Shown: one piece after another, positions 17,193 to 25,075 of the stretch
Numbering within the stretch: position 1 is the first letter of the stretch
Layout: the number at the start of each line of letters is the position of its first letter
Source of the DNA: Chloroflexota bacterium
GTDB lineage: Bacteria > Chloroflexota > Dehalococcoidia > Lucifugimonadales > Lucifugimonadaceae
DNA: 34,160 nt
NCBI GenBank assembly: GCA_009838175.1
Contig: VXSB01000015.1
Span: 1 to 34,160, forward strand
Reading direction: 5' to 3'
Position numbers and translations under genes: made by a program
Notes under the pieces: generated by a model
What the model saw: only the letters and a program-made list of their open reading frames with translations
Databases searched by the model: none
What the model was told of the DNA's origin: nothing

Positions 17193-17972
17193 ATGGGCGT
17201 TATGGACGGCAAGGTATCTATCATCACTGGCGCAGGCACTGGCATCGGCAAGGTCGCCGCAGTCATGTTCGCCGAAGCTGGCTCGGATCTGGTGCTTGCC
17301 GGTAGACGCAAAGCGCCGCTCGATGGGGTCGCAGAACTAGCGCAGGAACACGGGGTGGAGGTCGAGGTCAGACCTACGGATCTCGAAAACGGTGACGCCG
17401 CGGCGGATTTGGGAAAGTGGAGTTTGGAACGTTTCGGGAAAGTCGACATCCTAGTCAACAACGCCGGGCATAGCAGCCGTGTAAGATCGCTGCGATATGT
17501 GGGCCCTGAAGAGTGGGATTCGGTGTTCAAGGTGAATGTCGAAGGTGTTTACCGGCTCACGCAATCGGTCTTGGCAAACATGATCGACCGCGGCACTGGC
17601 ACCGTTATCACTGTGTCGTCGATGGCGGCGTTGAATCCAGGTCTCCTAGGTGGAGCACCATATAGCGCGGCGAAAGCGGCATCTCTGAACATGATCCGCG
17701 GTATGAACACCGAACTCGCGAAGTTCGGAGTCCGCGCTTGTGCCATTATGCCCGGCGAAGTCGACACCCCGATCTTGGAGAATCGTCCGCGCCCTCCGGA
17801 TGCAGATGATCGTTCGACAATGATGCAGGCTGAGGACATCGCGCAGGCGATATTCCTCTGCGCGGCGATGCCGCAACGAACAATCGTCGAACAGGTTGTG
17901 ATGATGCCTACCCTGCGTCGCGACACGTCGCGCGACATGGTCGCGGCAGAAAACGAAGGTTCTGTTCGATGA
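17193..17972 (+). CDS. Short-chain dehydrogenase/reductase
   Basis: This is a classical SDR of 259 residues, NAD(P)-dependent and cytosolic. The cofactor motif T-G-A-G-T-G-I-G-K is at the N-terminus, N-N-A-G is in the middle, and the catalytic triad is Ser143, Tyr157 and Lys161 (Y-S-A-A-K). The closing segment M-P-G-E-V-D-T-P is typical of FabG-like members. The substrate cannot be read from the sequence. The ATG at 17193 has a good AGGAG 9 bases upstream. A TTGACA at 17114 and TAATAT at 17140 precede it, but their spacing of about 20 is long, so the promoter is only tentative. It stands between the envelope run and the nuo genes. Confidence 0.9.
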   Translation: MGVMDGKVSIITGAGTGIGKVAAVMFAEAGSDLVLAGRRKAPLDGVAELAQEHGVEVEVRPTDLENGDAAADLGKWSLERFGKVDILVNNAGHSSRVRSLRYVGPEEWDSVFKVNVEGVYRLTQSVLANMIDRGTGTVITVSSMAALNPGLLGGAPYSAAKAASLNMIRGMNTELAKFGVRACAIMPGEVDTPILENRPRPPDADDRSTMMQAEDIAQAIFLCAAMPQRTIVEQVVMMPTLRRDTSRDMVAAENEGSVR

Positions 17973-18031
17973 AGCCACACTGGGCAATTCTGCGCGCCGA
18001 ATAATGATGCTCTGTTACGATTCCATCTAGG

Positions 18032-18066
18032 CGGATATGTGAGCATAGCAACGCGCCGCATATCCG
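18032..18066. promoter_or_regulatory. Inverted repeat upstream of nuoE
   Basis: CGGATATG (18032-18039) and CATATCCG (18059-18066) are perfect 8-base complements, extended by two inner pairs (T40-G58 wobble, G41-C57). They could form an RNA hairpin with a loop of about 15 bases or a protein-binding operator. It ends 31 bases before the nuoE start. No T-run follows, so it is not an intrinsic terminator. Confidence 0.4.
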
Positions 18067-18097
18067 AACTTAGTCTCTCGACTACGCTGGAGATAGA

Positions 18098-18622
18098 TTG
18101 ACGACAAGTCAGCAACAGAGCCGACCGGAGTTGCGTGAGCGAATCCGTGAAGCACTCGAATCCCAGCGCACCGACAAAGAAAGGGTGCCTAGCATCACCG
18201 TACTTTCTTCGCTTCTCGCGGTCCAAGACGATCTGCACTATATCCCCGATGAAGCGATCGAAGAGACCGCGATCTTCTGCAACGCCACCATCAATGACGT
18301 TTGGAGCGTCGCATCTTTCTATACCAACTTCCGGTTTACCCCACCGGGCATGACTACAGTCGATGTTTGCTGGGGGCCGACCTGCCACCTAATGGGGGCG
18401 CAGAAAGTGTTGGATGCCGTGCAGGACGAGTTGGGTGTGGACTCCGAAGAAACCAGTGCCGATGGCAAGATCACGTTGCGCTACAGCACTTGTCTCGGAG
18501 CGTGTGCCCAAGCGCCGGTCATCGCACGCGACCACATCCTCAGCGGTCGCGCAAATCCTAATTCAGCCCGCCAATACATATCTGACCTTCAACAGGAACT
18601 CGAGAATGGTATCGCGCACTGA
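18098..18622 (+). CDS. nuoE: NADH dehydrogenase subunit E-like [2Fe-2S] protein
   Basis: This is a 174-residue thioredoxin-fold ferredoxin subunit of an NADH-oxidising module. The cluster ligands are Cys91, Cys96, Cys132 and Cys136, with the family spacing C-x4-C and C-x3-C. The N-terminal helical region is shared with NuoE and with the gamma subunits of NAD-linked formate dehydrogenases and hydrogenases. It starts at TTG 18098 with TGGAGA upstream. It overlaps the nuoF start by 17 bases, so the two are likely coupled. With nuoF and nuoG it would pass electrons from NADH toward the rest of complex I, whose other subunits are not in this window. Confidence 0.92.
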   Translation: MTTSQQQSRPELRERIREALESQRTDKERVPSITVLSSLLAVQDDLHYIPDEAIEETAIFCNATINDVWSVASFYTNFRFTPPGMTTVDVCWGPTCHLMGAQKVLDAVQDELGVDSEETSADGKITLRYSTCLGACAQAPVIARDHILSGRANPNSARQYISDLQQELENGIAH

Positions 18623-20387
18623 AGCACCTGTGGACACCTACGCAGAGGCGATGAGTCAGCAGACACAGTACGCATTGCTGCGCGCTCGGGCCCGTCAACG
18701 ATGGGATGATCTGACAGACGGTGACAAACCTTGGGTTCGGGTCGGATTTGGTGCGTCAGGCCAAGCCGCTGGATCACAAGAAGTGTTTGATGCCCTCAAA
18801 CACTATGGTCCCAACGGGACGCAACAGATAAACCTCTCCATGGTTGGCGCGCATGGTTTGATGTACCTTGAACCCGTCGTGGATGTCATCGTTCCTCGAG
18901 CAAATCGCGTGTTCCACGCAAATGTGACCCACGAAGTGGTGCCGGACATCATGTCCCACTACATCGATGGGCGCGATCAGCATCCCCTACACGCTTCCGC
19001 GTACGCATACTCTGGACACGCAGACGACTACACATCGCATCTCCACGACTGGGATCAGTTGCCACCTAATCAGCTCCAGAAAAAGATCCTCACCGCAAAT
19101 TTTGGAGACATCGACCCGCACGATATCTTCCAGTACATTGCCCAAGACGGATACTCAGCCCTGAATAAAGCGGTGCTGTCAATGACCCCGGACGAGGTTT
19201 TGGAAGAAGTCAAGACATCTGGTCTACGGGGGCGTGGGGGAGCAGCATTCCCGACCGGCTTGAAGTGGTCTTTTCTCGCCCCTAGCAAAGCACCTGTGAA
19301 GTATGTGCTTTGCAACTGCGAAGAGGGTGACCCGGGTGCGTTTAACGACAAAGGCATTCTCGAGAGCGACCCGCACCGATTAATCGAGGGATTGATACTC
19401 AACGGGTACGCGACCAACTCGACTCACGGCGTCGTGTTTATCCGACAGGGACACGACATCCCCATCGAAGCCACGCGTCGCGCGATCGATGAGGCATACG
19501 AAAACGGCATCCTTGGCGAGAACATCCTCGGCTCCGACTTCTCGTTCGAAATGGAAGTTTCGCTGACTGGGGACTCATACGTCGCTGGTGAAGAGACTGC
19601 GATGATGGAGGCGATCGAAGGAAAACGCTCAACGCCAAGGTACAAGCCACCATTCCCCGCACAGGCTGGACTTTTCCAGAAACCGACCAACATCAACAAC
19701 GTCAAGACAATCGCCTATGTGCCAAGCATCGTAGCGACCAGTGGAGATGAATTCAAAAAAGTAGGCACCGAATCGTCATCCGGGACCGCGTTGGTGTGCC
19801 TTACCGGCCACATCAAGCGTCCGGGGATGTATGAAGTCGAGATGGGAGTAACCATTCGTCAGGTCTTGGACGACATCGGTGGCGGTGTTGCTGATGGTTC
19901 CGAGCGCATCAAGGTTCTACAGACCGGTGGCCCACTCGGCGGCGTGATGGGCGAAGAAGCGTTTGACACCGAGATCGATTTCGATGCCATGGCTCAATCA
20001 GGCGCGATCCTCGGATCCGGCGGAATCATCGTCGGCGACGAAACAACCGATGTCGTCGACCTGATACGTAACTTGGTGGCTTTCAACCAGTTTGAGTCGT
20101 GCGGAAAGTGCTTCCCTTGCAGACTGGGCAACACCCACATGCTGGACGTGCTTGACAGAATGTGCAAGAACGAAGCCAAACCTGGTGACATGCAGTTGCT
20201 GGAGACGGTTGGAAACAATATGAAGATCGGTTCGCTCTGCGGACACGGCCAACTCGGTTACAACCCGATATCTTCGGCGATAACCTACTTCGGCGAGGAG
20301 TTCGAGAAACGGTTCAACGGTGAATTGGAGAAGTCCGGACCATTCGGCGATGGTTCGATGATCCTCCCGAGCCGCACGCGTCCATGA
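18606..20387 (+). CDS. nuoF: NADH dehydrogenase subunit F-like, FMN/NADH-binding
   Basis: This is the NADH- and FMN-binding subunit carrying one [4Fe-4S] cluster. The FMN/NADH glycine motif G-R-G-G-A-A-F-P-T-G is present, followed by C-N-C-E-E-G-D-P-G-A. The C-terminal cluster motif is C-G-K-C-F-P-C-R-x-G, with the fourth Cys in S-L-C-G-H-G. At about 593 residues it is longer than E. coli NuoF. The extra N-terminal 130 residues resemble the thioredoxin-like domain of HydB/FdhB-type subunits (V-R-V-G-F-G-A-S-G-x-A-A-G), but lack the cluster cysteines there. ATG 18606 overlaps the nuoE end. The frame is open further upstream to 18414, but that part lies on top of nuoE and is rejected. Confidence 0.9.
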   Translation: MVSRTEAPVDTYAEAMSQQTQYALLRARARQRWDDLTDGDKPWVRVGFGASGQAAGSQEVFDALKHYGPNGTQQINLSMVGAHGLMYLEPVVDVIVPRANRVFHANVTHEVVPDIMSHYIDGRDQHPLHASAYAYSGHADDYTSHLHDWDQLPPNQLQKKILTANFGDIDPHDIFQYIAQDGYSALNKAVLSMTPDEVLEEVKTSGLRGRGGAAFPTGLKWSFLAPSKAPVKYVLCNCEEGDPGAFNDKGILESDPHRLIEGLILNGYATNSTHGVVFIRQGHDIPIEATRRAIDEAYENGILGENILGSDFSFEMEVSLTGDSYVAGEETAMMEAIEGKRSTPRYKPPFPAQAGLFQKPTNINNVKTIAYVPSIVATSGDEFKKVGTESSSGTALVCLTGHIKRPGMYEVEMGVTIRQVLDDIGGGVADGSERIKVLQTGGPLGGVMGEEAFDTEIDFDAMAQSGAILGSGGIIVGDETTDVVDLIRNLVAFNQFESCGKCFPCRLGNTHMLDVLDRMCKNEAKPGDMQLLETVGNNMKIGSLCGHGQLGYNPISSAITYFGEEFEKRFNGELEKSGPFGDGSMILPSRTRP

Positions 20388-20420
20388 GATCGATTTACAC
20401 GACTGGTGGCGAGAGATAAC

Positions 20421-23141
20421 ATGCCTGAACCTATCAAGTTCACAATCGACGGTCAGCAAGTCGATGCTGCTCCTGGTCAAACCATCCTTCAAGCAGCGCT
20501 CGAAGCCGGAATCTACATTCCGTATCTCTGCTACTTCCCGAACATGAAGCCGTACGGCGCTTGCCGCACCTGCGTTGTCGACACCGAGGCAGGCGGCCGC
20601 AAGATGACGTTGGCATCATGCACCGCCACACCGATGCCGGACATGGTGGTTGAGACTAAAAACGAGTCGGTAAGCGAACTGCGACGCGGGATCATCGAAC
20701 TATTGATGTCGGAACATCCTCACGGATGTCTGACGTGTCACCGAATCGAGCTGTGCGGACCTCAGGACGTCTGCCAACGCCATGTCGATGTCACCGATCG
20801 ATGCACGATCTGCCCGAAGAACGAGCGTTGCGAGTTAAAGGACACCGTACGATCAGTCGAACTCGACCTGCGGACGCCCCTAAACTACAACCGTCGCGAC
20901 CTTCCGATACACGCTGACGACCCCCTTTACGACCGCGACTACAACCTCTGCATCGTTTGTGCTCGTTGCGTGCGCGTGTGCGACGAAGTGCGAGGCGATG
21001 CTGCATTGACGCTAACATCTCGATCCGGCGTCTCGCTCGTCGGCACCTCGCACGGCACTTCTTTGATGGAGTCGGGTTGTGAGTTCTGCGGCGCATGTAT
21101 CGACGTCTGTCCAACTGGAGCACTGGTTGAGCGGGAATACAAGTGGGAAAAGGCTAGCCGACAAGTCACGACGACTTGCACCAACTGTGCCGTCGGTTGC
21201 CAGATGATTGCTGAGGTCAACCGCTTCGACAAGGTGATCAGGTTCCGCGGCGATGTCAACGGCGCTCCTAATCTTGGGCAGGCTTGCTTCAAGGGCAAGT
21301 TCGGATACGATTACCCCAACCATCGGTCTAGGCTGAAGCGCCCGTACTTCAGAAAAGCCGGCATTCTTACCAACGCGACGACAGAAGACGCATTCGCCGC
21401 CGCCGCTGCCGCTTTGTCCAAATACTCCCCGGACGAAATCGCGGTCATCGCTTCTCCGCGCGGAAGCAACGAAGATAATTTCATAGCCCAGAAATTCGCA
21501 CGAACCGCGTTGAAGACCAACAATGTCGACAGCGCACACAACTTCATCGACGATTTGACGAAGCACATCGCAGAGCGTTGGGACATCGAACACACCAAGC
21601 GGTCGATATGGGACATCGAAAACGCCAAGTCCGTCATGGTCGTCTCTGGGAACCCGACCGAGGACCAGAACGTGCTTGCGGTGCCGGTGAAAAGAGCCGC
21701 TAAGCGTGGCGCAAAGATCGTCGTCATAGATCAGCGGGAGACCGAGTTGACGCGTTACGCCGACGTGTGGCTCAGACCAAGGATCGGCACGGCCCATATG
21801 GCAGTCATGGGCATAGTGCGATCCGTATTCGATGCAACTTTGGAGCAGGTCGATTTCATTCGTGAAAACGTCAAGAACAGCGAGGATTTCAAAGCTTCGC
21901 TGTGGGATTACGATCTGGGTCGAATAGCTCGTTACTGCGACATCCCCGTCGAAGATTTCTCGGATGCTGCTTCCGCACTCGCGAGCCACCGCGAAATGGC
22001 GGTATTGCTTGGAGAAGATACCGTTCCGCAGATCAGGCATGACGCATTGGTAGACGCGGTTATGAATCTGCGTCTACTCAACGGCACGACGGATGGCCCT
22101 GGCCAAGGTGTTTATCCGTTGTATTTTGGCGCGAACACCCGCGGTTCGGAGCAAGTTGGATGTCGCCCGTTGTCCGTAAACTCTGAACTCGCACAAACCT
22201 TGAGTCAGGCGTGGAACATGGATTTCCCCAGCGAGGAACCCAAGGGAGTTGCTGAGATTTTTGATGCGATGCGAGACGGGAAGATCAAGGCGGCGATCGT
22301 CATGGCCGACGGCGTGAATCACACGGCGAGGCAGTTTGGGGACATCGACTCCGCTTTGGGATCGCTCGAGACTTTCATCGTCTCATCTGTGTTCGACAAC
22401 GAGATAACCGCAAAAGCCAGTATCGTATTCCCAGCCGCACCGTTCTCCGAGCAGACTTCCACCGCGACCAATCTGGAGTCCCGAGTGCAACTTATCAGCC
22501 GAGCAAGCGAATCTCGCTTCGATGAGATTGCAGGTTGGGAATTCTTCGTTGGACTGGCGAATGCGATGGGAGCATCAGGGTTCGACTACAGTTCGTCGAG
22601 CGAGATATTCGACGTGATCTGCGCGACCATACCCGAGTACTCGGATTTGAGTCACGATGCCTTGACAAGCGGCGGCAAGATTACGAAAGCATCTGACGCT
22701 GGCTCAATTGAACCAACGTTCGAGATCAATAAACCTGATTTCACCGCTTATGCGGCTAACGGAATGTACTACGCGCCGGGACGCGTGTTGCATCAACCCG
22801 AGCGCGAAACCACGCTTTCAGAACGTAACTACTTGAACGTGATCGATCGCGTTGAGGTGATCGAAATACATGAAGACGATGCCGCGTCCCTGGGTGTTTC
22901 GGATGGCGATTCATTGCTGATCAAGGACTACAACGGCACGACTGTTGCTGAGGGCGTTGCAAATATCACCAAAACGATGCGAGGCATGGTATGCAGTACG
23001 ACTCTGTTTGCAGAATTGGCAACATACATCGAAGATTGCGAATACCCGGACCCTTCACCGACAGTGCCCGCACTCGACGTTCGATCGGTTACAGTTGAAG
23101 TCGTCGCTAAGGCGCCAATGCGAGAGTTGGTGCAGGTTTGA
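20421..23141 (+). CDS. nuoG: NuoG-type/formate dehydrogenase alpha-like Fe-S protein without catalytic Cys/Sec
   Basis: This is a 906-residue electron-transfer subunit. In order: an N-terminal [2Fe-2S] ferredoxin domain (C-Y-F-P-N-M-K-P-Y-G-A-C-x2-C), a His/Cys cluster region (H-P-H-G-C), two ferredoxin-like [4Fe-4S] motifs (C-I-V-C-x2-C and C-E-F-C-G-A-C), the C-T-N-C-A-V-G-C cluster of molybdopterin oxidoreductases, the large MopB domain, and a C-terminal molybdopterin-dinucleotide-binding-like domain. Where formate dehydrogenases have the C/U-H-x-P-S segment after the 'TNN-D' sequence, this protein reads N-N-V-D-S-A-H-N-F, so no metal ligand Cys or Sec is present. That favours a complex I-type NuoG role over formate oxidation. 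ATG 20421 is preferred; GTG 20406 is also possible. Confidence 0.85.
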   Translation: MPEPIKFTIDGQQVDAAPGQTILQAALEAGIYIPYLCYFPNMKPYGACRTCVVDTEAGGRKMTLASCTATPMPDMVVETKNESVSELRRGIIELLMSEHPHGCLTCHRIELCGPQDVCQRHVDVTDRCTICPKNERCELKDTVRSVELDLRTPLNYNRRDLPIHADDPLYDRDYNLCIVCARCVRVCDEVRGDAALTLTSRSGVSLVGTSHGTSLMESGCEFCGACIDVCPTGALVEREYKWEKASRQVTTTCTNCAVGCQMIAEVNRFDKVIRFRGDVNGAPNLGQACFKGKFGYDYPNHRSRLKRPYFRKAGILTNATTEDAFAAAAAALSKYSPDEIAVIASPRGSNEDNFIAQKFARTALKTNNVDSAHNFIDDLTKHIAERWDIEHTKRSIWDIENAKSVMVVSGNPTEDQNVLAVPVKRAAKRGAKIVVIDQRETELTRYADVWLRPRIGTAHMAVMGIVRSVFDATLEQVDFIRENVKNSEDFKASLWDYDLGRIARYCDIPVEDFSDAASALASHREMAVLLGEDTVPQIRHDALVDAVMNLRLLNGTTDGPGQGVYPLYFGANTRGSEQVGCRPLSVNSELAQTLSQAWNMDFPSEEPKGVAEIFDAMRDGKIKAAIVMADGVNHTARQFGDIDSALGSLETFIVSSVFDNEITAKASIVFPAAPFSEQTSTATNLESRVQLISRASESRFDEIAGWEFFVGLANAMGASGFDYSSSSEIFDVICATIPEYSDLSHDALTSGGKITKASDAGSIEPTFEINKPDFTAYAANGMYYAPGRVLHQPERETTLSERNYLNVIDRVEVIEIHEDDAASLGVSDGDSLLIKDYNGTTVAEGVANITKTMRGMVCSTTLFAELATYIEDCEYPDPSPTVPALDVRSVTVEVVAKAPMRELVQV

Positions 23142-23278
23142 CTTTACCCCCGCAATCGCCGCGAGAGGTTTGAGGCGCGCACAGGGGTTGTAAACTTTAA
23201 TGTATGCGACCGTTCGTTTATAGAGGTTGCGCGGAGTTGCGGCAGGCAACAAACTAGCGGAGAAACGGAGTTTAAGTA

Positions 23279-23614
23279 ATGGCACATCCCATTGATGTTA
23301 ACGATGCCGATTTCCAATCTGAAGTGCTCTCTTCTGACATCCCGGTACTTGTAGATTTTTGGGCCGAATGGTGCGGGCCGTGCAAAATGGTCGCACCCGT
23401 CGTCGAGAAGCTGGCAAACGATTATGAGGGTGTGGTCAAGTTCGCGAAGGTCGACGTAGACCAGAACCCGGGATTGTCAGGCACGTACGGAGTACGAAGC
23501 ATCCCGACATTGTTGATCTTCAGAGACGGTAGCCCTGTGGAGCAGGTTGTCGGCGCCGTGCCGGAGAGCGTCTTGAAAGATAAGCTTCAAGGCGTCCTTC
23601 AGATGGCTGCTTGA
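23279..23614 (+). CDS. trxA: Thioredoxin
   Basis: This is a small cytosolic disulfide reductase of 111 residues with the canonical active site W-C-G-P-C-K (Cys32, Cys35) and the cis-proline loop S-I-P-T-L. The buried Asp26 is also present. The ATG at 23279 has GGAG about 9-12 bases upstream. It sits alone between nuoG, 137 bases upstream, and a strong intrinsic terminator 30 bases downstream. It is a plausible reductant for the peroxiredoxin at 404-877 and possibly for the Sec-containing DsbA-like protein, but no sequence evidence shows the pairing. Confidence 0.97.
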   Translation: MAHPIDVNDADFQSEVLSSDIPVLVDFWAEWCGPCKMVAPVVEKLANDYEGVVKFAKVDVDQNPGLSGTYGVRSIPTLLIFRDGSPVEQVVGAVPESVLKDKLQGVLQMAA

Positions 23615-23644
23615 TCTACTGCATCCCAAAGCGCTTGCATTGTG

Positions 23645-23677
23645 AAAGGACGGTTCATTGAACCGTCCTTTTCGTTT
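23645..23677 (+). terminator. Intrinsic terminator after trxA
   Basis: AAAGGACGGTTC (23645-23656), loop ATT, GAACCGTCCTTT (23660-23671) is a perfect 12-bp stem followed by a T-rich tail. It ends trxA transcription and separates it from the tRNA-Sec, which begins 66 bases later. Confidence 0.9.
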
Positions 23678-23743
23678 GTTGAGCTTTGCCAATACACGAA
23701 TTTGAAACTTTCGCGCTTTAGTATCGTGATAAGACAGACGAGT

Positions 23744-23841
23744 GGGAGTGGATGGGTCCCGGTGGGCTTCACGGACTTCAAATCCGCTGGCGTGCATCCT
23801 TCGATGTGCGCGGAGGGTTCGACTCCCTTGCACTCCCGCCA
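23744..23841 (+). tRNA. selC: Selenocysteine tRNA, anticodon TCA
   Basis: This 98-base tRNA inserts selenocysteine at UGA with SelB. The acceptor 5' strand GGGAGTG pairs with CACTCCC, followed by discriminator G and encoded CCA. A 6-bp D stem closes the 4-base loop CGGT, as in E. coli tRNA-Sec. The anticodon loop CTTCAAA (23776-23782) has anticodon TCA at 23778-23780. A long variable arm of 8 bp runs 23790-23811, and the T arm is GAGGG/CCCTT around TTCGACT. The 8+5 acceptor/T plan of bacterial tRNA-Sec fits, but the eighth acceptor pair is G23751 against G23830, and the outermost anticodon-stem pair is A-C. It lies alone between trxA and the aldo/keto reductase gene. selA and selB are not in this window. 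Confidence 0.94.
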
Positions 23842-23918
23842 CGCCATGTTCGGTGTTGGCTCTAAGAATAGGAACTAATGTCCGTGGCACTAGTTTTCGG
23901 CGAAATGAGGAGCGAAAG

Positions 23919-24911
23919 ATGCGATACGCAACGCTAGGGAATACCGGAATCGAAGTATCCCGAATGGCACTCGGATGCTGGCCATTCGCCGGTGGAAGAG
24001 TGTGGGGGCCCCAAGACGACAACGCCTCGATTGCCGCGGTGCACGCGTCGCTTGACGCCGGCGTCAACTTCTTCGACACGGCGGAAGGATATTCCGACGA
24101 TTCCAACTCCGAAGAGGTACTCGGACGGGCATTGATAGGGCGACGCGCTGATGCGGTCATTGCCACGAAGATCGGCAACACGAATCTCCATCCGTCGGTT
24201 GTAGCCGAACATTGCGATGCGAGCCTTGAGCGTCTACAAACTGACTACATCGACCTTTACCAGATCCACTGGCCGAACCACGACGTTCCGATCGAGGACA
24301 CCATGGCTGAGCTGCTCAAGTTGCAAGACAGTGGAAAGATCCGTGCCCTCGGCGTATGCAACTTCGCAGTCCGCGACCTCACAGACATTCTCGAATGCGG
24401 AGACATCGTCACCAACCAGCTCCCGTATAACCTCCTATGGCGGGCATTGGAGTTCGCAATCAAACCGACATGTGTCGCCAACGATGTAGGCGTAATTTGC
24501 TACAGCCCATTGCAGCAGGGAATGTTGACCGGTCGCTACGCTACCGCAGACGATGTGCCGCCAGGATTGTCCCGGTCCCGTCACTTCAACAAGAACCGCG
24601 AGCAGGCGATTCACGGGGAAGAGGGTTGTGAAGAAAAGACTTTCGCAACGATAGCGTCGGTGTTGAGCATCGCCGAGGGGATCGGAGAGCACCCGGCAAA
24701 GATTTCTTTGGCTTGGCTCTTGACACAAGAGGGTGTTACGAGCCTACTGGTCGGGGCGCGCAATCCCGATGAAGTAGCACTCAACACTCCGACGTTCGAT
24801 TACGACTTGCCTTCAGATGTAGCCACCGCGCTGTCCGACGCAACGGATGAGCTCAAGCAGATCCTAGGCGAAAACGCCGACTTCTGGCAATCTCCAGGGC
24901 GCATGCGCTAA
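23919..24911 (+). CDS. Aldo/keto reductase
   Basis: This is a 330-residue NADPH-dependent oxidoreductase with a TIM-barrel fold, cytosolic. The catalytic tetrad is visible: Asp and Tyr in F-F-D-T-A-E-G-Y, Lys in A-T-K-I-G and His in Y-Q-I-H-W-P. The cofactor-binding end shows S-P-L-Q-Q-G-M-L-T-G-R and, later, L-L-V-G-A-R-N. It is closest in style to the AKR11/YghZ-like 'general stress' group; the substrate is unknown. ATG 23919 has GAGGAG upstream. The open frame continues back to 23742, but that stretch is the tRNA-Sec, so the later start is certain. Confidence 0.92.
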   Translation: MRYATLGNTGIEVSRMALGCWPFAGGRVWGPQDDNASIAAVHASLDAGVNFFDTAEGYSDDSNSEEVLGRALIGRRADAVIATKIGNTNLHPSVVAEHCDASLERLQTDYIDLYQIHWPNHDVPIEDTMAELLKLQDSGKIRALGVCNFAVRDLTDILECGDIVTNQLPYNLLWRALEFAIKPTCVANDVGVICYSPLQQGMLTGRYATADDVPPGLSRSRHFNKNREQAIHGEEGCEEKTFATIASVLSIAEGIGEHPAKISLAWLLTQEGVTSLLVGARNPDEVALNTPTFDYDLPSDVATALSDATDELKQILGENADFWQSPGRMR

Positions 24912-24980
24912 TGACGCATTCGGGTTCAGAAATTTAAGCGCTAATATGCACCAGCCTCCATAGTTTGGAGATTGTAGATA

Positions 24981-25009
24981 TTTACGTGCGTAAACTGCCA
25001 CAATGTATT
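24981..25009 (+). promoter_or_regulatory. Candidate sucA promoter with overlapping palindrome
   Basis: TTTACG (24981-24986) and TGTATT (25004-25009) each match four of six consensus bases and are exactly 17 apart. The -35 element is half of the palindrome TTTACG-TG-CGTAAA (24981-24994), a plausible repressor or activator site. The leader to ATG 25076 would be about 60 bases. The whole 24912-25075 gap has no gene. Confidence 0.4.
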
Positions 25010-25075
25010 AGTAAGGGTTGATGCAGTCGTAACTCGGATGATTCTCACTTTTTCTGCACAACCTCGCAATATCGG

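Noticed and set aside
17549-18388. Reverse-strand frame of 279 codons over the SDR and nuoE
   Set aside because: Spans two well-supported genes on the opposite strand; translation is arginine/serine-rich with no motif.
18414-18605. Upstream extension of nuoF
   Set aside because: It lies on nuoE in another frame and its translation has no conserved content; ATG 18606 gives a normal overlap.
21012-22040. Long reverse-strand frame (342 codons) inside nuoG
   Set aside because: Antisense shadow of a clear nuoG gene; no family motif in the translation.
20421-23141. Sec codon in the formate dehydrogenase-like protein
   Set aside because: No in-frame TGA occurs and the Cys/Sec segment of formate dehydrogenases is missing, so it is not a selenoprotein.
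23742-23918. Upstream extension of the aldo/keto reductase
   Set aside because: This stretch is the tRNA-Sec; the conserved reductase N-terminus and a strong ribosome binding site are at 23919.
23477-24181. Reverse-strand frame of 234 codons
   Set aside because: Crosses trxA, the terminator, the tRNA-Sec and the aldo/keto reductase; not compatible with those features.
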